Source: Nostoc linckia NIES-25
GTDB taxonomy: Bacteria; Cyanobacteriota; Cyanobacteriia; Cyanobacteriales; Nostocaceae
DNA: 64,000 nucleotides
Direction of reading: 5' to 3'
Assembly: GCF_002368035.1 (NCBI RefSeq)
Contig: NZ_AP018223.1
Location: forward strand, 1,531,764-1,595,763
Positions 24,745-32,274 of this stretch are shown piece by piece. The notes beneath the pieces were generated by a model. The model did no database searches and was not told the DNA's origin. It was given only the letters and a program-made list of their open reading frames with translations. A program made the translations under genes and the position numbers. How positions within the stretch are numbered: position 1 is the first letter of the stretch; every line of letters begins with the position of its first letter.

Positions 24745-26082
24745 CTAAATTGCAGCCAATTCCGATTTTTGTGAAACTTGGAATTCTTGAGCTTTAACTA
24801 CTTGAGCCGCACAAACTTTACCAGCTTCAAAGCAGGCTTCCAAAGATGCTCCTTTCATGTAATCACCTGTGAGGAAAAGTCCTGGTAGTTGCGAAAGCTG
24901 AGTTTGGAGATTATTAGCAAATTGATTGTAATTGCTAGTATATGCACACAACCCAACTGGATGATATTTCGCAACATATTTGATCCGATCCGAACCACTA
25001 ATAGGAATGTATTGATTTAGAGCTTCTTCTGCTAAACGAATCAATTCTTCAGGAGTAGCTCCATCCTTCATATAGCGGCGACCTGTACGACCACTAAAGG
25101 TGTATCGAATTACGTTGCGCTCATTAATACCATAAGCACCAGCATTGCTAATAGGATATGTGTCATTAAAGACTAAAGCGCGTACTTTTTTGGAGAAAAC
25201 ATCGCGGGCGTATTCTGCTACAACCACAGTTACAGGATAGTAGTTAACAGTGTCTAAAATTTGAGATAGCTGTGAATTTTGAGATGCAACGATTTTAGAA
25301 GAAATTGTTGCTGGAGTTGCTAATATAACACCTGCATACTCTCTTTCTTGTACGCCAGAAGAATCGCGTAAACGCAGACCCGCAACACGTCCATTGCGTA
25401 CAATTAAAGACTCTACACGGCTGTTTAATCTCACAGGCCCAGTTTTAACAAATTGCTCCAATACAGGTTGCATTCCATGAATCAACTGGTCGTAAGTGTC
25501 AAGAACCATGCGGAGATTACTACCCAAATTACCAACATAAGCTTCTTCTGGTTCTGCTCCATTCATCCGAACAGTCATAGGTCGCATCACAACCTGACAG
25601 AATTTAGAACTGAAGTATTCACTCAGAGGTTGGTCTCCAAAACGTCTACAAAGGTTATTGAAGTAAGGGCCGCCCAAAAGACCATTTTGCATATTCCGCA
25701 TCACGGCTCCACAAACATTCCAAAACCGCCAAATATCTCTAGGAGTACCTTGGCTCATAAATTCCAAGGTAGCTTTAATCCGGCGACTATTATCTAAAGT
25801 CAATAATTTATCGTTCTGAACTTGAGAAGAATTCAGCCCAAAAAATTCATAGGGATTGTTACCCATTGCTGCTGTAAATTCTCTAAAAAGACGGTAAGTT
25901 CTACCAATATTTTTTCCTCCCAATTGTACTGGTCTATCTCCTAATAGAAATGGGCGAATACGTCCACCAATGGCATCATCTTGCTCAATTAACTCAACAT
26001 TAAAACCGCGTTGACGTAAATAGTAAGTTACAGCAATACCAGTAGCGCCACTACCAACAACTGCATATGTATTCAAATTCAC
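24745..26082 (-). CDS. FAD-dependent amine oxidase/desaturase-like oxidoreductase
   Basis: 445 residues from the GTG at 26082, chosen because AGAGGTGG precedes it and it begins just before the Rossmann motif AVVGSGATGIAVTYYLRQRG (about residues 6-25). An IEQDDAIGGRIRP segment and a C-terminal FLTGDYMKGASLEACFEAG segment complete the FAD-binding signature of the amine oxidase/protoporphyrinogen oxidase/phytoene desaturase superfamily. It therefore probably oxidises or desaturates a C-N or C-C bond. It is the last gene of the eight-gene minus-strand operon and lies 88 bases after the DUF1330-like gene. The substrate is not readable from sequence; a modified acyl product of the operon is the natural guess. 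Confidence 0.85.
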   Translation of the reverse strand: MNLNTYAVVGSGATGIAVTYYLRQRGFNVELIEQDDAIGGRIRPFLLGDRPVQLGGKNIGRTYRLFREFTAAMGNNPYEFFGLNSSQVQNDKLLTLDNSRRIKATLEFMSQGTPRDIWRFWNVCGAVMRNMQNGLLGGPYFNNLCRRFGDQPLSEYFSSKFCQVVMRPMTVRMNGAEPEEAYVGNLGSNLRMVLDTYDQLIHGMQPVLEQFVKTGPVRLNSRVESLIVRNGRVAGLRLRDSSGVQEREYAGVILATPATISSKIVASQNSQLSQILDTVNYYPVTVVVAEYARDVFSKKVRALVFNDTYPISNAGAYGINERNVIRYTFSGRTGRRYMKDGATPEELIRLAEEALNQYIPISGSDRIKYVAKYHPVGLCAYTSNYNQFANNLQTQLSQLPGLFLTGDYMKGASLEACFEAGKVCAAQVVKAQEFQVSQKSELAAI

Positions 26083-26170
26083 GATCCACCTCTGATTGTG
26101 TTTATGAGATATAAAAGTTCTAAACGAGTTGCGAAATATTTGTCTTTTGGTTGTCAAAAGTTCTTCACAA

Positions 26171-26464
26171 TCACAAATCTTCCAAAACAGTAATAGTTAC
26201 TTTGTGATAAGCTTGGTCTCGATATGGCAAAACTTCCAAGTAACGCGGATCTGTTAGCCATCCTCGTACATGCTCAACAGAAGGAAATTTTAAAACCCGG
26301 ATAGATTCTTCTTCAAAAGAACCCAGCAATCGTTCTTTGGCTTGCATACGTAAAACTACTTTTGCTCCATATTCATCGCGAATTTCTACAGCCCGTTTTT
26401 TATAATTCTCAGCAGCTTCCGATGCTTGAGGATTAGGTATTAATGTGACCAATACATGAACCAT
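26171..26464 (-). CDS. DUF1330-like small protein
   Basis: 97 residues from the ATG at 26464, which has GAGGAAGA seven bases upstream; an earlier in-frame start would add 14 atypical residues. The order of segments (early VTLIPNPQ, central YGAKVVLRM, ESIRVLKFPS, and WLTDPRYLEVLPYRDQA) resembles the DUF1330 family, a ferredoxin-like dimeric alpha/beta fold related to antibiotic biosynthesis monooxygenases and cyclases. Active residues are not defined. In this operon it might bind, cyclise or modify an acyl intermediate. It lies between the acyltransferase and the FAD enzyme. Confidence 0.7.
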   Translation of the reverse strand: MVHVLVTLIPNPQASEAAENYKKRAVEIRDEYGAKVVLRMQAKERLLGSFEEESIRVLKFPSVEHVRGWLTDPRYLEVLPYRDQAYHKVTITVLEDL

Positions 26465-26534
26465 TAATCTTCCTCTACTATTTATTTGAGTAAAATGTAT
26501 TTGCAATTATTAGATTTCTTGCAAAATCTCTAGA

Positions 26535-27500
26535 TTAGACAAGTTGTAGGTCAAAAACTTGTTGTAATTGGAGCAATGTCTCCTGCAAAGATTTCACATT
26601 CTCTACATTCAAAGTTACAGCAGACGGAACAATTTTTTTGATTAACTTTGATAAAACTTTTTTTGGCCCGACTTCAACAAAAACTTCGATTCCCCTTTCG
26701 TAGATATAACGTATTGAAGCCTCCCAACGAACAGCAGAAGTGATTTGTTGCTCTAATAACTGGCTCCATTCATAACCGTTGATTACTGGCTTTGCCGTCA
26801 CATTTGAAATTACAGGTATACCAGCATCATTGAATTGAAAATTACCAATTATATTAGCAAAATCTTGTGCAGCCTCTTGCATTAAAGGAGAATGAAAAGC
26901 CCCAGAAACAGGTAAAGGAATTGCTTTCAGATTATTGTCAAAGGCAAAAATAAGAGCTTCTTCTATAGAATCTATATCACCAGATATCACAATTTGTTCT
27001 GGTGAGTTCAAATTAGCAGGAACTAACACGCCACCTGGCTGGACATTCTGTCTGCATAGTTTTTCTGCTTGCTCGAATGTAACTCCTTTGAGGGCTAGCA
27101 TACCACCCCCCTGAGTTCTTGACATCAAAGCTCCTCTAACCTGGAGCAACTTCATAGCATCTGCAAAAGATAATACTCCAGCAGCCACTAATGCAGAATA
27201 TTCTCCAGCACTATGTCCGCAGACAAATTTTGGTTTTCTCGCAAAATGCTCTTGAAAAACAGTGTATAGTGCTATATTTGTCGCTAATAAACAAGGTTGT
27301 GTGATGGAAGTTTCCATCAAGTTTTCTTCATCACCAAAAAAACAGAGATTGCGAATATCTAACTTGCTAACTTCTTCGGCAGATTCAAAAATTTTTTCTG
27401 CTGATATGAACTCCTTAAAAATCTCTAGACCCATTCCGACATATTGAGAACCTTGTCCTGGAAACACTAAGGCATAATCAGCCGTTCTTAATGTTTTCAT
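26535..27500 (-). CDS. Second malonyl-CoA:ACP transacylase, operon-specific
   Basis: 321 residues. FabD/PKS-AT fold with GQGSQYVGMG at 15-24, nucleophile S97 in GHSAGEYSAL and the VSGAFHSPLM histidine motif near 200. GHSAGE instead of GHSLGE and the longer sequence separate it from the housekeeping FabD at 4265. Discrete acyltransferases of this kind act in trans on polyketide or specialised carrier proteins. It follows the ACP gene by 107 bases, so the probable partner is that ACP. Start ATG at 27500. Confidence 0.92.
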   Translation of the reverse strand: MKTLRTADYALVFPGQGSQYVGMGLEIFKEFISAEKIFESAEEVSKLDIRNLCFFGDEENLMETSITQPCLLATNIALYTVFQEHFARKPKFVCGHSAGEYSALVAAGVLSFADAMKLLQVRGALMSRTQGGGMLALKGVTFEQAEKLCRQNVQPGGVLVPANLNSPEQIVISGDIDSIEEALIFAFDNNLKAIPLPVSGAFHSPLMQEAAQDFANIIGNFQFNDAGIPVISNVTAKPVINGYEWSQLLEQQITSAVRWEASIRYIYERGIEVFVEVGPKKVLSKLIKKIVPSAVTLNVENVKSLQETLLQLQQVFDLQLV

Positions 27501-27607
27501 GGTTGAAATAAAACCTCAATTTGCAAATTTTAGACTTGAATTTTTGCGTTTGCGTAGCGTGTCGGAGACAAAAGTTAGATCGGAGGTTTACTCCGAATAT
27601 AATTATC

Positions 27608-27883
27608 CTACTTATTATTTAATGCTGATTCCAGTAATTGATAAGCATTTTCTACAGTTTTTATTTTCCCCGCTTGAGTTGTGGATATTTTCACATGAAA
27701 TTTTTGGCGTATTAGCATCACAATTTTGACAATATCTACAGAAGATATCCCTACATCATCTACCCAATAAGCATCAGGACGAAGTTTACTTGGATCTATG
27801 TTTAATCTTTGGGCAACAGCATTACAAAAATCTTCAAAAGAAACTGTTTGTACTTGAGTGGGGTTTTCATTGATAGCAACCAT
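27608..27883 (-). CDS. Acyl carrier protein, operon-specific
   Basis: 91 residues, slightly longer than fatty-acid ACPs owing to a ten-residue N-terminal extension. The phosphopantetheine attachment motif reads DDVGISSVDIV, so the usual DSL is SSV and the modified residue should be S48. Helix I (FEDFCNAVAQRLNID) and helix III to IV pattern (TTQAGKIKTVENAYQLL) are intact. AAGGA lies before the ATG. The unusual attachment motif and a dedicated transferase three genes upstream suggest a carrier that is not interchangeable with the fatty-acid ACP. Confidence 0.9.
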   Translation of the reverse strand: MVAINENPTQVQTVSFEDFCNAVAQRLNIDPSKLRPDAYWVDDVGISSVDIVKIVMLIRQKFHVKISTTQAGKIKTVENAYQLLESALNNK

Positions 27884-28009
27884 ATTCTTATCCTTTGATA
27901 TTTAGAGATTGTAATTGAGATGTTATGCAACTTAATTTGCATAATTATTGGTAATATTCGTCTTTTGTCGGTTGTTTATTGTAAATAACTGATGACAAAT
28001 AGAGCTATT

Positions 28010-28792
28010 TTAATTATTAAACCAATCAATTGTTAGCTCAAACAATTCTTGCTGATGGAATGGAAAAGAATGATGCGCTCCCTCTATTATCTGTAATTTT
28101 GGTGGATTTTTAGAAGTTATTTGTACTTGCTCTACTAATTGCTTAACTTCTTGTAAAGGAACTGTTGCATCTTCAGTTCCATGAATAATTAATAAAGGCT
28201 GATTTACTTGTTCAATCTCTTTGAACATATCAAGCTCAGGAGATTGCGTGAGAATTGCCGATCCACATTTCATTAGTTCTCCGTGATAGATAAATTCTGC
28301 TTCATCGCCATCTTCTAAAACAGAAAATGAATCTTCACCTATCAACCGCATAACAGTACCCGCTAAATCAGTAAACGGTGCCCAGGCGACAGTTTTATAT
28401 ATCCTTGAATTTCTCGCACTTTCTCGGATAACGGTGACTGCACCTAAGCAATGTCCAACTAATCCAATGGCGTTTGGGTCAACACCGTTTATGGTGCTAA
28501 TTAAATCAATTGCAGCTTCTAAATCTTCTAATTCTCTATCTAGAGTCAGGTCTACTAAATCGCCATCACTATCACCTGAACCTGCAAAATCAAAGCGAAA
28601 TATTGAGAAATTATGTTGGATTGCATAGCGAGCAAATTCTATAAATCGGCGACTTCCGCCAATCTTTGTACCTGCAAAACCGTGACAAACAATTAAACAA
28701 GGTCTAGGCTCATTTCCTTGTCCGTGATGTAAAACACCTACAAGGTTTTCTCCCCGCTTATTTTGGAAAACAAATGCTTCCATTCTTGACAT
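28010..28792 (-). CDS. Alpha/beta hydrolase with a cysteine in the nucleophile elbow
   Basis: 260 residues. Complete alpha/beta hydrolase fold: oxyanion segment CHGFAGTKIGG (36-46), nucleophile elbow GHCLGA with C115 where serine is usual, acid D208 in HGTEDATVP, and histidine at 240-241 in GAHHSF. A cysteine nucleophile is known in dienelactone hydrolases and PHA synthases. The enzyme may release, transfer or cyclise the ACP-bound chain. It sits between the PPTase and ACP genes. Start ATG 28792 with AAGG upstream; the ATG three codons later is an alternative. Confidence 0.82.
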   Translation of the reverse strand: MSRMEAFVFQNKRGENLVGVLHHGQGNEPRPCLIVCHGFAGTKIGGSRRFIEFARYAIQHNFSIFRFDFAGSGDSDGDLVDLTLDRELEDLEAAIDLISTINGVDPNAIGLVGHCLGAVTVIRESARNSRIYKTVAWAPFTDLAGTVMRLIGEDSFSVLEDGDEAEFIYHGELMKCGSAILTQSPELDMFKEIEQVNQPLLIIHGTEDATVPLQEVKQLVEQVQITSKNPPKLQIIEGAHHSFPFHQQELFELTIDWFNN

Positions 28793-28822
28793 ATTTTAAC
28801 ACCTTTTTAAGTATTTAAAGTT

Positions 28823-29248
28823 TTAATTTTTTAAACAGATTGCAATGGCGATCGCCATCGCGAAATCTCTGTCATGGCTAATGCTGACATCCAAATGACT
28901 AGCTGAAATTTGTTGCCAAAATTTGAGAGCAGTATCGTGTAAAATAACAATTGGTTTTCCAGAAACATCATGCAAAATTTCTATATCAACCAGTTCAATT
29001 TGACTAATACCCGCTTCCAAAACCTTAAGAATTGCTTCTTTACAAGCGAATTTTCCTGCTAACCTTTGAAGCCGATGATTTGCATTGCCAAGAACTAAAG
29101 CATCTTTCCACTCTCGCTCTGTCAGCCAGACTCCTATCGGTGCATCCACTAAATCTTTGATATCTTCGATCGAAATAATATCTATTCCGGTCTTGACTTG
29201 AATTGCTGACTGAACAGAAGACGCACAAATTTTGTCTTCTATAAACAT
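28823..29248 (-). CDS. AcpS-type holo-ACP synthase (4'-phosphopantetheinyl transferase)
   Basis: 141 residues from the ATG at 29248; an in-frame TTG at 29287 would overlap the upstream gene and give 154. It transfers phosphopantetheine from CoA to the serine of a carrier protein. AcpS features: TGIDIISIEDI with the metal aspartate, the signature FACKEAILKVL, and SGKPIVILHDTA followed by LDVSISHDRDFAMAI. The N-terminal extension before TGIDI (about 25 residues) is longer than in housekeeping AcpS. Placement directly after the KAS III and close to the ACP indicates a dedicated activator of that ACP. Confidence 0.88.
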   Translation of the reverse strand: MFIEDKICASSVQSAIQVKTGIDIISIEDIKDLVDAPIGVWLTEREWKDALVLGNANHRLQRLAGKFACKEAILKVLEAGISQIELVDIEILHDVSGKPIVILHDTALKFWQQISASHLDVSISHDRDFAMAIAIAICLKN

Positions 29249-29276
29249 TTGATTTTCGTAATATCTAAACGATTCT

Positions 29277-30272
29277 CTAGCAAACAAAGGATTTATCCCA
29301 GCGAATTAAACTGGCTCCACAAGTTAGTCCTGCTCCAAACCCAACCGTCATTACATAATCGCCTGCGACAATTTTTCCATCTCGAACAGCATCATATAAA
29401 GCAATTGGAATTGAAGCCGCAGAAGTATTTCCATATTTGTGAAGATTGCACATAAAACGCTCAATTGGAATTCCCAAATACACGGCTACTTCTTCAATAA
29501 TGTGAATGTTAGCCTGATGGGGAATAATCAATTCAACATCTTCAATGGAAATCTCAGCTTTATTGCAAGTATCGGTGATGGCTTCGCAGACGATAGGTAC
29601 TACCGCTTGAAATAGTTCTGGGCCATTCATTTTTAGAAAATGTTGTCTGTTTTCCACAGTTTTAACTGAAGCAGGCTGTTTAGTTCCGCCACCAGGCATA
29701 TACAACAGATCCCCACCCGAACCATCAGTACGCAGTACAGAACCAAGAAAACAATTTTCTTCCCCTGACTCTAGTAAAGCTGCTCCAGCACCATCTCCAA
29801 ACAACACGCATGTAGAACGATCTTGCCAATCTACACATCTAGAAAGAACTTCTGCACCTATAACCAACGCATTACGAACCGCACCAGCTTTGATAAAAGA
29901 AGCTGCTGTTTCCAGTCCATAGACAAATCCCGAACAGGCCGCAGATATATCGAAAGCAAAGGCATTAAAAGCCCCGATATTATCTTGTACTTTACAAGCA
30001 ACTGATGGAAATGGCATATCAGGCATCATAGTCGCCACTAAAATCATTTCTATCTCTAGTAATTCGATACCGCGCTTATCCAAGACTTGTTTTGCAGCGG
30101 CTGTTGCTAAAGTAGATGTGCTTTCTTCGCTAGAAGCGATTCGCCGCTCAACTATGCCAGTTCTTGTACGAATCCATTCATCAGACGTATCCACAATTTT
30201 AGCTAGATCGTGGTTTGTCATGACCTGAGTCGGTAAATAAATTCCCAAGGCAGATAATTTTACAGGTATCAA
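29277..30272 (-). CDS. Second KAS III (FabH-like condensing enzyme), operon-specific
   Basis: 331 residues from the TTG at 30272, which has GGGGGAGG five bases upstream and gives the normal N-terminus MIPVKLSALGIYLP; the upstream ATG would add 22 unrelated residues. The stop of the preceding gene overlaps this codon (TTGA), implying coupling. C113 in SAACSGF, histidine in IPHQANIHI and asparagine in YGNTSAAS complete the catalytic triad. It is clearly diverged from the housekeeping FabH at 3095. It probably condenses a specific acyl starter with malonyl-ACP, or transfers an acyl group as some secondary-metabolism KAS III enzymes do. Confidence 0.93.
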   Translation of the reverse strand: MIPVKLSALGIYLPTQVMTNHDLAKIVDTSDEWIRTRTGIVERRIASSEESTSTLATAAAKQVLDKRGIELLEIEMILVATMMPDMPFPSVACKVQDNIGAFNAFAFDISAACSGFVYGLETAASFIKAGAVRNALVIGAEVLSRCVDWQDRSTCVLFGDGAGAALLESGEENCFLGSVLRTDGSGGDLLYMPGGGTKQPASVKTVENRQHFLKMNGPELFQAVVPIVCEAITDTCNKAEISIEDVELIIPHQANIHIIEEVAVYLGIPIERFMCNLHKYGNTSAASIPIALYDAVRDGKIVAGDYVMTVGFGAGLTCGASLIRWDKSFVC

Positions 30273-30646
30273 TTTGACCTCCCCCTTGACAATCGGATAT
30301 TGGGTTGACCATCTATTAGAGTTAGTAAAAGGCAGCATTTACCACTAGATTCAGAATCCCAGCAATAAATTGGAATTCCAGAGTGCTGTGAAAAGTCTTC
30401 TGTTACCTTCTGTAAATCATCAAAGGTCACATTTTTAACTTTGACTATTTTGGTTCTTAAAATAGCGTCTGCAAGGATGAATACTGAGCCAATTTCGCTT
30501 AAATCTCTGCTTTTAAGGGAAATATTGTTGCCAGACTTGAGTTCATCCAATTCTAGGTCAGAAATTTGTAAACCAAGAATTTTAACTGCTTTTTGAATAT
30601 CGCAAGTTTCTAAATTCAGCTTTGTTTCTAGCATAGAGCTATTCAT
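30269..30646 (-). CDS. First gene of the biosynthetic operon, unknown function
   Basis: 125 residues from the ATG at 30646 (a TTG at 30670 would add eight residues, an ATG at 30634 would remove four). No family recognised. The N-terminal half is helical and acidic (ILGLQISDLELDELKS); the C-terminal half is basic, ending NIRLSRGRSN, with three cysteines near the end (YCWDSES, KCCLL). The stop codon shares bases with the TTG start of the KAS III gene, so the two proteins are probably made together. A KAS III partner or starter-specificity subunit is possible, but this is inference from the coupling only. Confidence 0.6.
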   Translation of the reverse strand: MNSSMLETKLNLETCDIQKAVKILGLQISDLELDELKSGNNISLKSRDLSEIGSVFILADAILRTKIVKVKNVTFDDLQKVTEDFSQHSGIPIYCWDSESSGKCCLLLTLIDGQPNIRLSRGRSN

Positions 30647-30776
30647 AAATTTTGTAAAGTGGTGTAACAATTTTAATTAAAGCTATCATTTGGTAGTCGC
30701 TAACATGCAACGCAACCATGATAGTTACGTTCCCAATCGAGTCTAAATTGACTTGAAATTTATTCAAATTTTGTGA

Positions 30777-30805
30777 ATAGTTGTGGTACTAAATACCACA
30801 ACTAT
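30777..30805 (-). terminator. Hairpin ending the RTX-type gene transcript
   Basis: A perfect 12-bp stem ATAGTTGTGGTA/TACCACAACTAT with a 5-base loop, 75 bases beyond the stop codon of the RTX-like gene and 131 bases upstream of the biosynthetic operon start. It has no long T-run, so it may act as an attenuator or transcript-stabilising hairpin. It argues that the RTX gene and the operon are separate units. Confidence 0.5.
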
Positions 30806-30879
30806 TATCATCACAAATACACATTGCCTACATTCTCGAAAAGCTTAGATTCTTAGCTTTTCAAACCGTTTAACTGGGG

Positions 30880-31926
30880 TTAAACAAAAGAAAATTGGCT
30901 AGTATTGGTGAGGCTTAAGGTTGTAGCTACTTGTCCTTCAATTACGCCGATTAGTTCGGGAAGAATGTTGGAACCGCCAGTAAATAATATAGATGTTCCA
31001 CTGGGAACGTTACCAGAAGATTGGATCAATAAATAATTTGATGCTGGGCCTTTGAGTTCGATGCGATCGCTACCTAATTGGAAGTCTTTGATGAGAGCGT
31101 AATCTTGATTTCCAACAGATGATTTATTGCCATCATTATAGTAAACAGCGTTGCGATCGCCCAAAACGAAAGTATCTGCTCCTTTACCACCTGTGAGAAC
31201 GTCAATCTCACCTTTGCCAAAGCCAGAAGTAGTATTGACACCAACTAGTCTGTCTGCTCCTGCACCAGCATCTAAGATGTCGTTTCCAGCACCACCATTT
31301 AACAAGTCTTTGCCATCATTTCCAAAAAGTATGTCGTTACCTACATCACCAAACAGCCTGTCATCTCCTCTACCGCCAACTACGGTATCGTTACCGAGTT
31401 CGCCATTGAGTATATCGTTACCACCTTCGCCGGTAAAAAAGTCATCCCCAGCACCAGCAAAAACACTATCATTACCGTCACCGGCATCAACCAGGTCAAC
31501 GCCATCACCACCATAGATAATGTCATTGTCACCTTCGGCAAAGACTACGTTCACTTCACCTGCTTCACCTGCAAGATAAATAATGTCGCTACCAGCACCA
31601 CCAATGATACTATCGTTGCCAGTACCAGCAATTATCGTATCGTTACCAGGCCCACCTCCAAGAAAGTCGTCTCCTGCACCACCATCTATAAAATCATTAC
31701 CTTCTTGCCCAGGAACTAAATCGTTACCATCGCCCGCATAAATAGTATCGTCGCCTTCTCTGGTGGGAATAATGTCGTCCCCAGCACCTGCATAAATCAA
31801 GTCGTTGCCGCTTCCAGTAGAGATGATGTCATTACCTCCAAGAGCATTAACGGTGATATCGTCTTCTGAGGAAATCTGAATGATAAAGTCATTTCCTTCG
31901 GTTCCGGTAATAAATAAGCTTGCCAT
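30880..31926 (-). CDS. Secreted RTX-type calcium-binding repeat protein
   Basis: 348 residues. No classical signal peptide; it begins MASLFITGTEGNDFI and then carries about 16 nine-residue GGxGxDxUx repeats (residues about 25-235), such as GAGDDIIP and GGAGNDIL, which bind calcium in a beta-roll. The C-terminal 110 residues (DVLTGGKGADTFVLGD...NTSQFSFV) are shared with the larger neighbour at 32275. Such proteins usually leave by a type I exporter through a C-terminal signal; no exporter genes are nearby. A GGAAAAAG ribosome-binding-like sequence precedes the ATG. Function is unknown, probably surface or extracellular. Confidence 0.88.
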   Translation of the reverse strand: MASLFITGTEGNDFIIQISSEDDITVNALGGNDIISTGSGNDLIYAGAGDDIIPTREGDDTIYAGDGNDLVPGQEGNDFIDGGAGDDFLGGGPGNDTIIAGTGNDSIIGGAGSDIIYLAGEAGEVNVVFAEGDNDIIYGGDGVDLVDAGDGNDSVFAGAGDDFFTGEGGNDILNGELGNDTVVGGRGDDRLFGDVGNDILFGNDGKDLLNGGAGNDILDAGAGADRLVGVNTTSGFGKGEIDVLTGGKGADTFVLGDRNAVYYNDGNKSSVGNQDYALIKDFQLGSDRIELKGPASNYLLIQSSGNVPSGTSILFTGGSNILPELIGVIEGQVATTLSLTNTSQFSFV

Positions 31927-32019
31927 TTTTGCTTTTTCCTTTTGTAGATTGTTGTTACAAAGATGTCGGATTCAGGCATTCACTCTAGGATGAATGCATA
32001 CATACCAAGAAGATGTGTA

Positions 32020-32243
32020 ATATCATGTCCGGTTGGATACTTATATCAAGTTCGGATGATTAGTTATGATTGGAGTCCTCACGTTACCCCTCCCCAACCC
32101 TCCCCTTGCTAAGGGGAGGGTGCCGTAAGGCGGGTGGGGTGTTTCAGAATTTATAAGTAATTAAGCGAACTTGATATTATCATTAGGGCTGACGGTGGAA
32201 CGCTTAGAGATTTTAACCACAAGCGATTAGCCGAACATGATAT
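32020..32243. mobile_element. MITE-like element (ATATCATGTCCGG ends) with a nested copy
   Basis: Outer ends ATATCATGTCCGG (32020-32032) and, on the other strand, ATATCATGTTCGG (32243-32231). Inside lies a second element of the same family (see 32043-32177). It lies between the two RTX-like genes and covers most of the 348-bp gap. Confidence 0.7.
32043..32177. mobile_element. Inner MITE-like element nested in 32020-32243
   Basis: Ends ATATCAAGTTCGG (32043-32055) and, on the other strand, ATATCAAGTTCGC (32177-32165), with a CCCTCCCCTTGCTAAGGGGAGGG palindrome inside. Same end family as the outer element but with A in place of T at position 7, so a related element seems to have landed in an older one. 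Confidence 0.6.
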
Positions 32244-32274
32244 GAGTTTTGGAAAAAAACAGACGACGATTAAC

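Noticed and set aside
31151..31516. Long plus-strand open frames opposite the RTX-type genes (also 33173-33370 and 33680-33997)
   Set aside because: Serine/proline-rich mirror frames produced by the regular GGxGxD codon pattern on the coding strand.
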